The notes under the pieces were generated by a model. It did no database searches. It saw only the letters and a program-made list of their open reading frames with translations, and had not been told where the DNA came from. From Alistipes sp. (GTDB lineage: Bacteria; Bacteroidota; Bacteroidia; Bacteroidales; Rikenellaceae), in the NCBI GenBank assembly GCA_017560305.1, contig JAFYOF010000007.1, positions 1 through 18,267 of the forward strand: a stretch of 18,267 nucleotides of DNA, in the 5' to 3' direction. The position numbers and the translations under genes were made by a program. Positions 1-6,818 of the stretch are shown here, one piece after another (position 1 is the stretch's first letter; each line of letters begins with the position of its first letter).

Positions 1-765
1 CTGGCAAGCACAGGCACGCCAAGTTTCTATCTCCACCCAGGCGAGGCGTTCCACGGCGACCTTGGTATGATTTCAAAGGAGGATGTGATTCTTGCGCTCT
101 CATACTCGGGCGAGACCGACGAGGTGTTGAAGATTGTGCCATTCATCCACTCCAACGGCAATGTGCTGATTTCTATGACTGGCAACCGCGAGTCAACCCT
201 TGCCAAGAACTCAAATATCCACCTCGATGTCTGCGTCAAGGAGGAGGCGTGTATCCTGCGTCTGGCTCCTACGACATCTACAACGGCGCAGATTGCTATG
301 GGCGATGCGTTGGCGGTGGCGCTGATGAAGGCGCGTGAGTTCACGGCTATGGACTTTGCCCGCTTCCACCCAGGAGGCAGCCTCGGTCGCAGATTGCTGA
401 TGAGAGTTGGCAATGTGATGCGAAAGAACGATTTGCCTGTGGTGTCAGCCGACTGCTCGGCTACCGAGATGATTCACAAGATGAGCCGTGGTGGCTTGGG
501 TCTTATCATCATTATGGAGGACGAGAAGATTGCGGGTATCGTGACCGATGGAGATGTGCGCCGTGCGATGGAGAGCCGTCAGGCTGAGTTTTTCAACATC
601 CGTGCCATCGACATTGCAACCCGCTCGCCAAAGTCAATCAACGCCAATGCAAAACTTGTCGAGGCCGAGAAGTTGATGACATCCTACAAGGTGAACTCTC
701 TGCTGGTTACCGATGACAACGATGCGTTGGTGGGTGTAATTCAGATTTACGATATAAAGTTGTAA
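1..765 (+). CDS. kdsD: Arabinose-5-phosphate isomerase (KpsF/GutQ/KdsD family), 5'-truncated
   Basis: The reading frame is open from base 1, so the gene enters from outside the window; about 254 residues remain of a family usually near 320, and the N-terminal start of the SIS domain is missing. The enzyme interconverts ribulose-5-phosphate and arabinose-5-phosphate in the cytoplasm, the first step to KDO for lipopolysaccharide. Seen here: the SIS phosphosugar motif SYSGET (residues 34-39 of the visible part), the KEEACILRLAPTTSTT segment holding a family glutamate, and FHPGGSLG (122-129) with the family histidine, followed by two CBS domains (about residues 137-185 and 200-254). The first ATG in the window (base 67) lies inside the SIS domain and is not the real start. 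No terminator follows; 58 bases separate it from the next gene. Family assignment is firm; isomerase rather than a related SIS-CBS enzyme is inferred from the full SIS-CBS-CBS layout. Confidence 0.93.
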   Translation: MASTGTPSFYLHPGEAFHGDLGMISKEDVILALSYSGETDEVLKIVPFIHSNGNVLISMTGNRESTLAKNSNIHLDVCVKEEACILRLAPTTSTTAQIAMGDALAVALMKAREFTAMDFARFHPGGSLGRRLLMRVGNVMRKNDLPVVSADCSATEMIHKMSRGGLGLIIIMEDEKIAGIVTDGDVRRAMESRQAEFFNIRAIDIATRSPKSINANAKLVEAEKLMTSYKVNSLLVTDDNDALVGVIQIYDIKL

Positions 766-770
766 TTTTC

Positions 771-818
771 GTTTGGAAACTTCAATAAAAACCTAAAACT
801 AACAATAAAATTCCAAAC
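771..818. repeat. 8-bp inverted repeat in the leader of the DUF1080 gene
   Basis: GTTTGGAA (771-778) and TTCCAAAC (811-818) are perfect reverse complements around a 32-base AT-rich loop, ending 5 bases before the ATG at 824. No T-run follows, so it is not a standard terminator for kdsD. It could be an operator or an mRNA stem near the start codon. Confidence 0.5.
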
Positions 819-823
819 CTGAT

Positions 824-2137
824 ATGAAGAGATTGTTTTTGCTGGCATTGTTTGCCGTATGTGTGATGTGTGCGCCCAAGGCGCAGGAGAGAGAGGGGTG
901 GACACCACTCTTCAATGGTCGTAACCTCAGCGGCTGGGTTAAGCTTGGCGGCAAGGCTCAATACAAGGTCGAGAATGGCGAGTTGGTGGGCGTGAGCACC
1001 ATCGGTCAGCCAAACACCTTCCTTGCAACCAAGACCGAGTATGGCGATTTTATTCTGGAGTATGAGTTCAAGGCTGAGGAGGGCGTGAACTCGGGCGTGC
1101 AGTTGCGCAGCCACTCCGATAAGGCATACCGCGATGGCGTGGTCTATGGTTATCAGTGTGAGATTGACTCACCAACCACCACCGCATCAATCTACGACGA
1201 GCAGCGCCGTGGCTGGCTCTACAACGAGCCAAAGATTGAGCGTGACTACCGCCGTGCCGAGTGGAACAAGGTGCGCGTGGAGGCTGTGGGTAACCATATC
1301 CGCGTGTGGCTCAACGGCAAGCCAACGGTAGATATGATTGACGATGCAGATGCAAAGGGCTTCATCGGCTTGCAGGTGCACGAGATTGGCAACAATAAGG
1401 CTATGGCGGGTCGCACAATCCGCTGGCGCAATATCTTTATCAAGACAACCGATTTGGAGAAGGAGTTGTCTCCCGAAATCACCACTATCCCTCAGGCAAA
1501 CCACATAGCAAACTACCTCTCGGCTCGCGAGCAGGCGCAGGGCTGGACCTTGTTGTGGAACGGCAAGGATATGAGCGGATGGAAGAGTCTCGACCCAAAG
1601 AACGATATGAATAAGGGTTGGACTCCTGCCGATGGCGTATTGGTGATTAAGCCACAGTCGGGTGCGGGCGACATCATCACCGAGAAGAAATATAAAAACT
1701 TCGAACTCTCTATTGACTTCCAGATTACAAAGGGCGCTAACAGCGGTATCAAATACTTTATCTCTGAGAATGGCAGCATCGGTTGTGAGTTCCAGTTGCT
1801 TGACGATGAGAACCACCCCGATGCAAAGATGGGCTTCAAGGGCAACCGCCGCTTGGGTTCGCTTTATGATATCATCCCTGCCGAGGGCTGGAAGCACGCC
1901 GACCACTATGGCTGGAATACGGCTCGCATCGTGGTCGAGGGCAACAAGGTTGAGCACTGGCTCAATGGCGTGAAGATTCTCTCGTATGAGAAGGGTAACA
2001 AGATGTGGCAGACACTGGTGTCGCACAGCAAGTTCGCCGAGGTGAAGAACTTCGCGGGCGGCGATGGCGGTCACATCCTTTTGCAGGACCACTTCGATGA
2101 GGTGCACTTTAGAAATCTGAAGATTAGAGAGTTATAA
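824..2137 (+). CDS. Secreted protein with two tandem DUF1080 (3-keto-disaccharide hydrolase) domains
   Basis: A 437-residue protein with a signal peptide (MKRLFLLALF..., likely cleaved near residue 20) and two copies of the DUF1080/PF06439 jelly-roll domain, about residues 25-207 and 239-436. Each copy opens with the family signature (GWTPLFNGRNLSGW and GWTLLWNGKDMSGW) and carries the matching strand with NSGVQLRS / NSGIKYFI and the WLNG turn (residues 162-165 and again in the second copy). Characterised family members cleave 3-keto-glycosides after a dehydrogenase has oxidised the sugar at C3; substrate here is unknown. It heads a tight operon (4 bases to the next gene) that ends with a Gfo/Idh/MocA oxidoreductase, the enzyme type that makes 3-keto sugars, which supports that role. 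The double domain is notable since many members have one. Periplasmic or exported location is inferred from the signal peptide. Confidence 0.88.
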   Translation: MKRLFLLALFAVCVMCAPKAQEREGWTPLFNGRNLSGWVKLGGKAQYKVENGELVGVSTIGQPNTFLATKTEYGDFILEYEFKAEEGVNSGVQLRSHSDKAYRDGVVYGYQCEIDSPTTTASIYDEQRRGWLYNEPKIERDYRRAEWNKVRVEAVGNHIRVWLNGKPTVDMIDDADAKGFIGLQVHEIGNNKAMAGRTIRWRNIFIKTTDLEKELSPEITTIPQANHIANYLSAREQAQGWTLLWNGKDMSGWKSLDPKNDMNKGWTPADGVLVIKPQSGAGDIITEKKYKNFELSIDFQITKGANSGIKYFISENGSIGCEFQLLDDENHPDAKMGFKGNRRLGSLYDIIPAEGWKHADHYGWNTARIVVEGNKVEHWLNGVKILSYEKGNKMWQTLVSHSKFAEVKNFAGGDGGHILLQDHFDEVHFRNLKIREL

Positions 2138-2141
2138 TAAG

Positions 2142-2372
2142 ATGAAGGATACAATCATTACAGCGCAGTTCAAACGCCGCGAGTTGTGGATTCTGCTCGC
2201 CTGCTTTGTGGTGGCAAACATCGCAAACTGGGTGGCTATAATCCGTTTCTCGGCGCCGTGGTATGAGGTATTTACGCAGATAGGCTATGTGCTCTTCACT
2301 ACGGTGGTTATTTACGCTCTCATCGCTCTGGTGCGTGTGGCGTGGAGAATTCTGAAACATCTCTCGAAATAG
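2142..2372 (+). CDS. Small two-helix inner-membrane protein, unknown function
   Basis: A 76-residue protein not assigned to a named family. It has a short charged N-terminus (KRRE at 11-14), two hydrophobic stretches (about residues 15-37 and 44-68) joined by a short loop FSAPWYEV, and a basic C-terminal tail (RILKHLSK), so both ends probably face the cytoplasm. The start is 4 bases after the DUF1080 stop and the stop is 6 bases before the apbE-like start, so it is almost certainly co-transcribed and probably translationally coupled. Its position between a periplasmic sugar enzyme and an FMN transferase suggests a membrane accessory of the operon, but nothing in the sequence shows a catalytic or binding site. 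Confidence 0.7.
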   Translation: MKDTIITAQFKRRELWILLACFVVANIANWVAIIRFSAPWYEVFTQIGYVLFTTVVIYALIALVRVAWRILKHLSK

Positions 2373-2378
2373 TCATAG

Positions 2379-3230
2379 GTGGCTCAGTTCCGTTATAGCG
2401 ATAAGAATCCGTTGCATCCCATTTCGTTCTTCGAGTTCGATGCGATGCACACTCGCATTGAGGTGCTCCTCACGGGTCTAAGCCGTGAGCAGGGTGAGTC
2501 GCTGGCGCAGCAGGTCGAGGGGCGTGTGCGCGATATGGAGCGCCGCTTCAACCGCTTCGATATGAAGAGCCCGTTGAGTGTGCTCAATTCGAGGACGGCG
2601 GAGAGTGTTGAGGTGGATGACGAGTTGTTTATGGCGCTGGAACTATGCGAGGTGTTTCGTGTCGCTACACGGGGCTATTTCTCGGTGGCGGCGGGATCGG
2701 CGCAGGGTGTGCCCTATGAGTTGGATGGGGCGAAGCATTGTGTGAAGTGCGCCGAGGGCGTGCAGTTGGATATGGGCGGTTTTGCCAAAGGATTTGCTCT
2801 TGAGCAGGTGCTGAAACTTGTGCGGGAGAGCGGTGCAGCGGCGGGACTGCTGAATTTTGGAAACAGTTCGGTGGCGGCAATCGGTCATCATCCCTACGGA
2901 GAGTGGTGGTCAGTGGGCGTTGAGAATCAGGCGCGCAGGGGCGAGATGGCATTTGAGGTGCATCTGTGCGACTCGGCGATGTCGGTCTCGGGGCGTGCGC
3001 CCTCGGGTGAGTATCACATCGTAAATCCCCACACGGGAGCGAGGATTGCGCAGGATGAGATGATACTTGTTGAAGGTCGTTCGCCGCTGGTGGCGGAGGT
3101 GTTGTCAACGGCTCTGTATGCTGCGCCAAAGAGTGAGCGCGTGGCGATAGTGAAACAGTTTGATGGCTATTCTGCTACGGAGATTTTCTGCTCGAAGGCG
3201 GGCGGCGTGGAACAAAGAAAAATAGAATAA
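2379..3230 (+). CDS. FAD:protein FMN transferase-like protein (ApbE family)
   Basis: The 283-residue protein matches ApbE throughout: the N-terminal FDAMHTRIEV segment, the central DMGGFAKGFALEQV (131-144; family DxGGxAKGxA), GNSSVAAIG in place of GDxRxxG, SGRAPSGEYHIVNPHTG, and the C-terminal AEVLSTALY (239-247). ApbE enzymes split FAD and attach FMN to a Thr/Ser of a target protein. Two oddities: the C-terminal metal ligand that is Asp in the family (D-x3-T) is Glu here (E240, with T244 kept), and there is no signal peptide or lipobox although most ApbE proteins act outside the cytoplasm. The start used is GTG at 2379, 6 bases after the previous stop; an ATG at 2445 (residue 23) would remove the conserved N-terminal strand and is less likely. 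Activity is uncertain; family membership is good. Confidence 0.82.
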   Translation: MAQFRYSDKNPLHPISFFEFDAMHTRIEVLLTGLSREQGESLAQQVEGRVRDMERRFNRFDMKSPLSVLNSRTAESVEVDDELFMALELCEVFRVATRGYFSVAAGSAQGVPYELDGAKHCVKCAEGVQLDMGGFAKGFALEQVLKLVRESGAAAGLLNFGNSSVAAIGHHPYGEWWSVGVENQARRGEMAFEVHLCDSAMSVSGRAPSGEYHIVNPHTGARIAQDEMILVEGRSPLVAEVLSTALYAAPKSERVAIVKQFDGYSATEIFCSKAGGVEQRKIE

Positions 3231-3239
3231 TAGATAAAG

Positions 3240-4541
3240 ATGAACAGAAAAGAGTTTTTGTCCGATTGCGGTAAGATGGGTATGGCAGGTGTTGCCTTGT
3301 CGCTCTTCCCGTGGTTGGAGTCGTGCAGCGAGAAGGCGAAGCAGGAGGTGCAGGGCGAGAAGGTGCGTATCGGTATCATAGGTACGGGCTCGCGCGGTCT
3401 GTTTCATATTAAGCATTTGAAGCAGATGCCGAATGTTGAGGTGGTCGCTCTGTGTGATAACTACCGCCCACATCTTGAGGATGCGGCGCAGTATTACCCT
3501 GCGGCGAAGCAGTATGATGACTATCGTCGTCTGCTGGAGAACAGGGATGTTCAGGGTGTGATTATCACGACACCTCTCTATCTCCACGCACCGATGACCA
3601 TCGCGGCATTGGAGGCGGGCAAGCGTGTCTTCTGCGAGAAGTCTATGGCATTCACGATGGACGAGGCTCTTGAGGTATATAACCGCCGCAAGGAGTTGAA
3701 CGGCGTGCTCTTCATCGGTCAGCAGCGTCTGTTTGATCCCAAGTATATCAAGGCGATGCAGATGATTCACGAGGGCGCAATCGGTGAGGTTGTCGGCGTG
3801 AGAAACTACTGGTACAGAAACAACGATTGGCGTCGTGAGGTGCCTTCACCCGAGCTGGAGCGCCATATAAACTGGCGACTTTACAGCGAATATTCGCGTG
3901 GCTTGATGACCGAGCTTGCGTGTCACCAGTTGCAGAACGGCTCGTGGGCGATGGGTCAGTTGCCCGAGCGAGTGATGGGCGCTGGTAGTCTTGTTCACTG
4001 GAAGGCGGATGGTCGCGATGTCTATGATACGGTGAGCGCTATCTTTACATATCCCAATGGTGTGAATATGACCTTTGAGTCAATCATCTCGAACAAGCAC
4101 TTCGGTATGGGCGAGCAGATTCTCGGTACGAAGGGAACTATTGACCTCGTTACGGCTATGCACTACACCGACGAGCCTGCGCCAAAGGGTAGCGGTATGC
4201 ACCAGCTCATTGAGCAGATTGAGCGTGGCGTGATGTCTAACTCGGTCTTTGCGGGCACATCGTGGGCGGCGGAGTCGTCGGCACTTGCGCCAGGTAAGCC
4301 TATTATGCAGAATGTGAAGGTTGTGTCGGGCGAGAGCTCGGTGGGCGCTGAGGCTGATGGCTCGAAGGAGTTGCTCGAGGCGTTCCTGCACTCGGTGGTT
4401 ACGGGCAAGCAGCCCGAGAAGGTGCTGGAGGAGTCGTACTACGCAACGCAGTTTGCTCTGTTGGCGGACAAGGCGATGCACGAAAATGCCATCCTGACAC
4501 TTGATGATAAATATAAGGTACCATATACACCATTAAAATAA
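3240..4541 (+). CDS. Exported Gfo/Idh/MocA-family NAD(P)-dependent oxidoreductase
   Basis: A 433-residue protein with a Tat-like leader (NRKEFL then a hydrophobic stretch) and a cysteine at residue 29 (LESC) that could be a lipobox. The Rossmann dinucleotide motif RIGIIGTGSRG follows at about 42-52. The family EKP signature is EKS here (E133-K134-S135), keeping the lysine. The C-terminal half holds TELACHQLQNGSWAMG, where the catalytic-type histidine is H229 and the aspartate usual three residues on is Gln (Q232). Related Bacteroidetes proteins oxidise glycosides at C3 to 3-keto-sugars; with the DUF1080 protein at the operon start, that is the best guess. The leader has RK rather than RR. Export with a pre-bound cofactor, as in glucose-fructose oxidoreductase, would be needed. 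It is the last gene of the 824-4541 operon. Confidence 0.87.
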   Translation: MNRKEFLSDCGKMGMAGVALSLFPWLESCSEKAKQEVQGEKVRIGIIGTGSRGLFHIKHLKQMPNVEVVALCDNYRPHLEDAAQYYPAAKQYDDYRRLLENRDVQGVIITTPLYLHAPMTIAALEAGKRVFCEKSMAFTMDEALEVYNRRKELNGVLFIGQQRLFDPKYIKAMQMIHEGAIGEVVGVRNYWYRNNDWRREVPSPELERHINWRLYSEYSRGLMTELACHQLQNGSWAMGQLPERVMGAGSLVHWKADGRDVYDTVSAIFTYPNGVNMTFESIISNKHFGMGEQILGTKGTIDLVTAMHYTDEPAPKGSGMHQLIEQIERGVMSNSVFAGTSWAAESSALAPGKPIMQNVKVVSGESSVGAEADGSKELLEAFLHSVVTGKQPEKVLEESYYATQFALLADKAMHENAILTLDDKYKVPYTPLK

Positions 4542-4553
4542 AATTTGTTGGAA

Positions 4554-4892
4554 ATGATAAAGATTAAAAATGAGCGTGACTTGTTGCCAATAATTAGGTC
4601 GCCTTTTGCGAATTGGAGTGCTACTCAAGAAAATCTTTTTCCTTTAGTTTTAAATTTTATTGAGTCTGGTTTTGATGAGGAAGAGTATTGTGGTTGGGCT
4701 TTCTCGATGAAAATGTATAAAAATACATCAAAAAAACACAATAAAATAGTCGAGTCAATTAACTTTGATAAATTGATTTGTAAATATGATTGGGAATTTG
4801 CACCATCTTTAATTAATAAAAATGAGACAATTCTTAAAAATGATAGTGTCTTAATTGTTTTTCATCAAGAGTCGTGGTTGTGGTTTGCTTAA
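4554..4892 (+). CDS. AT-rich orphan ORF, unknown function
   Basis: A 112-residue protein from the ATG at 4554 (two in-frame TTG codons at 4545 and 4548 would extend it by three residues). I do not recognise a family. It begins MIKIKNERDLLPIIR, has a hydrophobic middle (FPLVLNFIESGF), a run of acidic residues DEEEY, lysine-rich KKHNK, and ends abruptly in VLIVFHQESWLWFA. There is no signal peptide or membrane helix. The base composition is about 30% G+C by direct count, far below the GC-rich genes on both sides, and codons are A/T-ended, so recent acquisition is likely. Size and composition resemble lone immunity-type proteins, but that is a guess. It sits 12 bases after the oxidoreductase stop with no terminator between, so it may be read by that operon. 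Confidence 0.6.
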   Translation: MIKIKNERDLLPIIRSPFANWSATQENLFPLVLNFIESGFDEEEYCGWAFSMKMYKNTSKKHNKIVESINFDKLICKYDWEFAPSLINKNETILKNDSVLIVFHQESWLWFA

Positions 4893-4952
4893 ACTTCACT
4901 CGAAGAAGTCAATTCTATAAGGACTGTTGTATCGTTGTTGTAAATGTGTTAT

Positions 4953-6806
4953 ATGTATAAAAACCTGCAGGAATATATCTCTCGTCTGGAGAGCGAGGGT
5001 GAGTTGATTAGGGTCAAAGCGCCCGTATCTTCTCGCTTTGAGATTGCCGAGCTGACCGACCGTCAGGCAAAGAGCGAGGGCGGTGGCAAGGCGTTGCTGT
5101 TTGAGAATACCGGCACGGAGTTTCCCGTATTGACCAATATGATGGGCTCGAAGCGCCGTATGGCTATGGCTCTCGGCGTGGAGCGGCTGGAGGATATAGG
5201 CAGTCGCATCGAGGCCCTGCTGGGTGATGCGTTGAGCCCCAAGGCTACGATGTGGGATAAGATGAAGATGCTGCCGCTGCTTGCCGATGTGGCGAAGTGG
5301 TTCCCGAAGCGAGTGTCGGGTCGCGGTGAGTGTCAGCAGGTGGTGTGGCAGGGCGATGATGCCGATTTGGAGCGTCTGCCGTTGCTGCATTCGTGGGAAT
5401 CGGATGGTGGCGCATTTGTGACGCTGCCGATGGTGCACACGCTTGACCCCGAAACGGGCGTACCGAATATGGGGATGTATCGTATGCAGCGCTTCGATGG
5501 GCAGACCACGGGAATGCATTGGCATATCCATAAGACTGGCGCGCGCCATTATGATGGTTACAAGCGCCTCGGACAGAGAATGCCTGTGGTGGTGACTCTG
5601 GGCGGTGACCCAGTCTACACCTATTCGGCGACTGCACCGATGCCCGACAATATGGATGAGTACCTCTTGGCGGGATTTCTGCGCCAGAAGCCAGTGCGAC
5701 TGGTGAAGGCGTTGACCTGCGATATACGCATCCCCGAGGATTGTGACTTTGTGATTGAGGGCTATGTAGACCCTATGGAGGAGAAGGTTGTGGAGGGTGA
5801 TTTCGGCGACCATACAGGCTTCTACTCGTTGAAAGATTTATACCCCAGGTTCCATATAACCTGCATTACGCATCGTAAGGATGCGGTTTATCCCGCTACG
5901 GTGGTGGGTGTGCCTCCTCAGGAGGATGCCTACATAGCCGAGGCTACCGAGCGCATATTCCTTGCGCCTATCCGCTTGGCGGTGCAGCCCGAGGTGCGCG
6001 ATTTGTGGATGCCCGAGGAGGGTACGGCGCACAACCTCGCCATTGTGTCGATTGACAAGCGCTATGGCGGTCAGTCGAACAAGGTGGCGCAGTCGTTGTG
6101 GGGCGCGGGGCAGATGATGTTTAATAAATATATGGTAGTGGCGTCGGCGGAGGTAAATATCCGCTCGTTTAAGGAGTTGGCAAAACTTCTGCGCCGTGCC
6201 GATTTGAGCAAGTGCGTCATCCGCTCGGAGGGTGTGCTGGATGTGCTTGATCACGCTACGGCGACCTGCGGTTTTGGAGGTAAGTTGGCTCTGGATTTGA
6301 CTGAGGTGGATATCAATGACGAGGTTACACCAATCGCCGAGCCTCGCACGGCAGAGCCTGCAGGTGGCGTGAGGCTGTTCGACACCCGTTTTGTTGAGGA
6401 GTGCGGTCTGCTGCTGCTCTTTGCCGAGGCCGACAGACCCGAGAAGGTGGATGTGGAGGCATACCTCAGACAGAACAATATCGTGGGAATGAAATATGTC
6501 GCCTTGTTCGACTATCAGGCTAATGGTCCGATGACCCCAAGCGACCTTTTGTGGCTTGCGATGGCAAACAGCGACCCACGCCGTGATGTGAAAATCCTGT
6601 CGGGTGGCGAGTTGCTTTTGGATGCACGCAGCAAGCACCCAGGGGTGGGGGATAACCCAAAACGATTCCCCAATGTGGTGATGTCGTCGGTGGAGACCAT
6701 TGAGAAGGTGGATGCCCGCTGGGTGGAGTATGGCATCGGTGAGTTCATCCCTTCGCCATCGCGCCGATATAGAAAATTGTGGCTCTCGCCGCGAGCCGAG
6801 TGGTAG
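4953..6806 (+). CDS. UbiD-family decarboxylase (prenylated-FMN dependent)
   Basis: UbiD enzymes decarboxylate aromatic or unsaturated acids using prenylated FMN made by UbiX. The 617-residue protein from ATG 4953 begins MYKNLQEYISRLE, the usual family N-terminus; an ATG at 4944 would add three residues. Seen: NMGMYR (N172, R177), with the cofactor/metal Asn and active-site Arg spaced as in UbiD; MHWHIHKTGARHY with the metal-binding His region; FVIEGYVDP; and EEKVVEGDFGDHTGFYS, where E276 and E281 are the active-site glutamates at the family spacing. The Glu-Arg-Glu triad is therefore complete. In Bacteroidetes the long form (about 600 residues) is commonly linked to menaquinone synthesis, but no other quinone gene is in the window, so the substrate is open. 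No ubiX is present. It follows the AT-rich ORF by about 60 bases and precedes the next gene by 12. Confidence 0.9.
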   Translation: MYKNLQEYISRLESEGELIRVKAPVSSRFEIAELTDRQAKSEGGGKALLFENTGTEFPVLTNMMGSKRRMAMALGVERLEDIGSRIEALLGDALSPKATMWDKMKMLPLLADVAKWFPKRVSGRGECQQVVWQGDDADLERLPLLHSWESDGGAFVTLPMVHTLDPETGVPNMGMYRMQRFDGQTTGMHWHIHKTGARHYDGYKRLGQRMPVVVTLGGDPVYTYSATAPMPDNMDEYLLAGFLRQKPVRLVKALTCDIRIPEDCDFVIEGYVDPMEEKVVEGDFGDHTGFYSLKDLYPRFHITCITHRKDAVYPATVVGVPPQEDAYIAEATERIFLAPIRLAVQPEVRDLWMPEEGTAHNLAIVSIDKRYGGQSNKVAQSLWGAGQMMFNKYMVVASAEVNIRSFKELAKLLRRADLSKCVIRSEGVLDVLDHATATCGFGGKLALDLTEVDINDEVTPIAEPRTAEPAGGVRLFDTRFVEECGLLLLFAEADRPEKVDVEAYLRQNNIVGMKYVALFDYQANGPMTPSDLLWLAMANSDPRRDVKILSGGELLLDARSKHPGVGDNPKRFPNVVMSSVETIEKVDARWVEYGIGEFIPSPSRRYRKLWLSPRAEW

Positions 6807-6818
6807 CGACTTAAAGCA

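Noticed and set aside
842..858. TGGCATTGTTTGCC resembling a -24/-12 sigma-54 promoter
   Set aside because: The GG-to-GC spacing is two bases short and it lies in the signal-peptide codons of the DUF1080 gene.
1187..2107. Long open frame on the - strand opposite the DUF1080 gene
   Set aside because: It mirrors a GC-rich real gene, has no recognisable domain and a His/Leu/Val-rich composition typical of antisense shadows.
4920..4952. TATCGTTG as a promoter for ubiD
   Set aside because: It misses one fixed base of TAnnTTTG and no -33 box is at a fitting distance; too weak to list.
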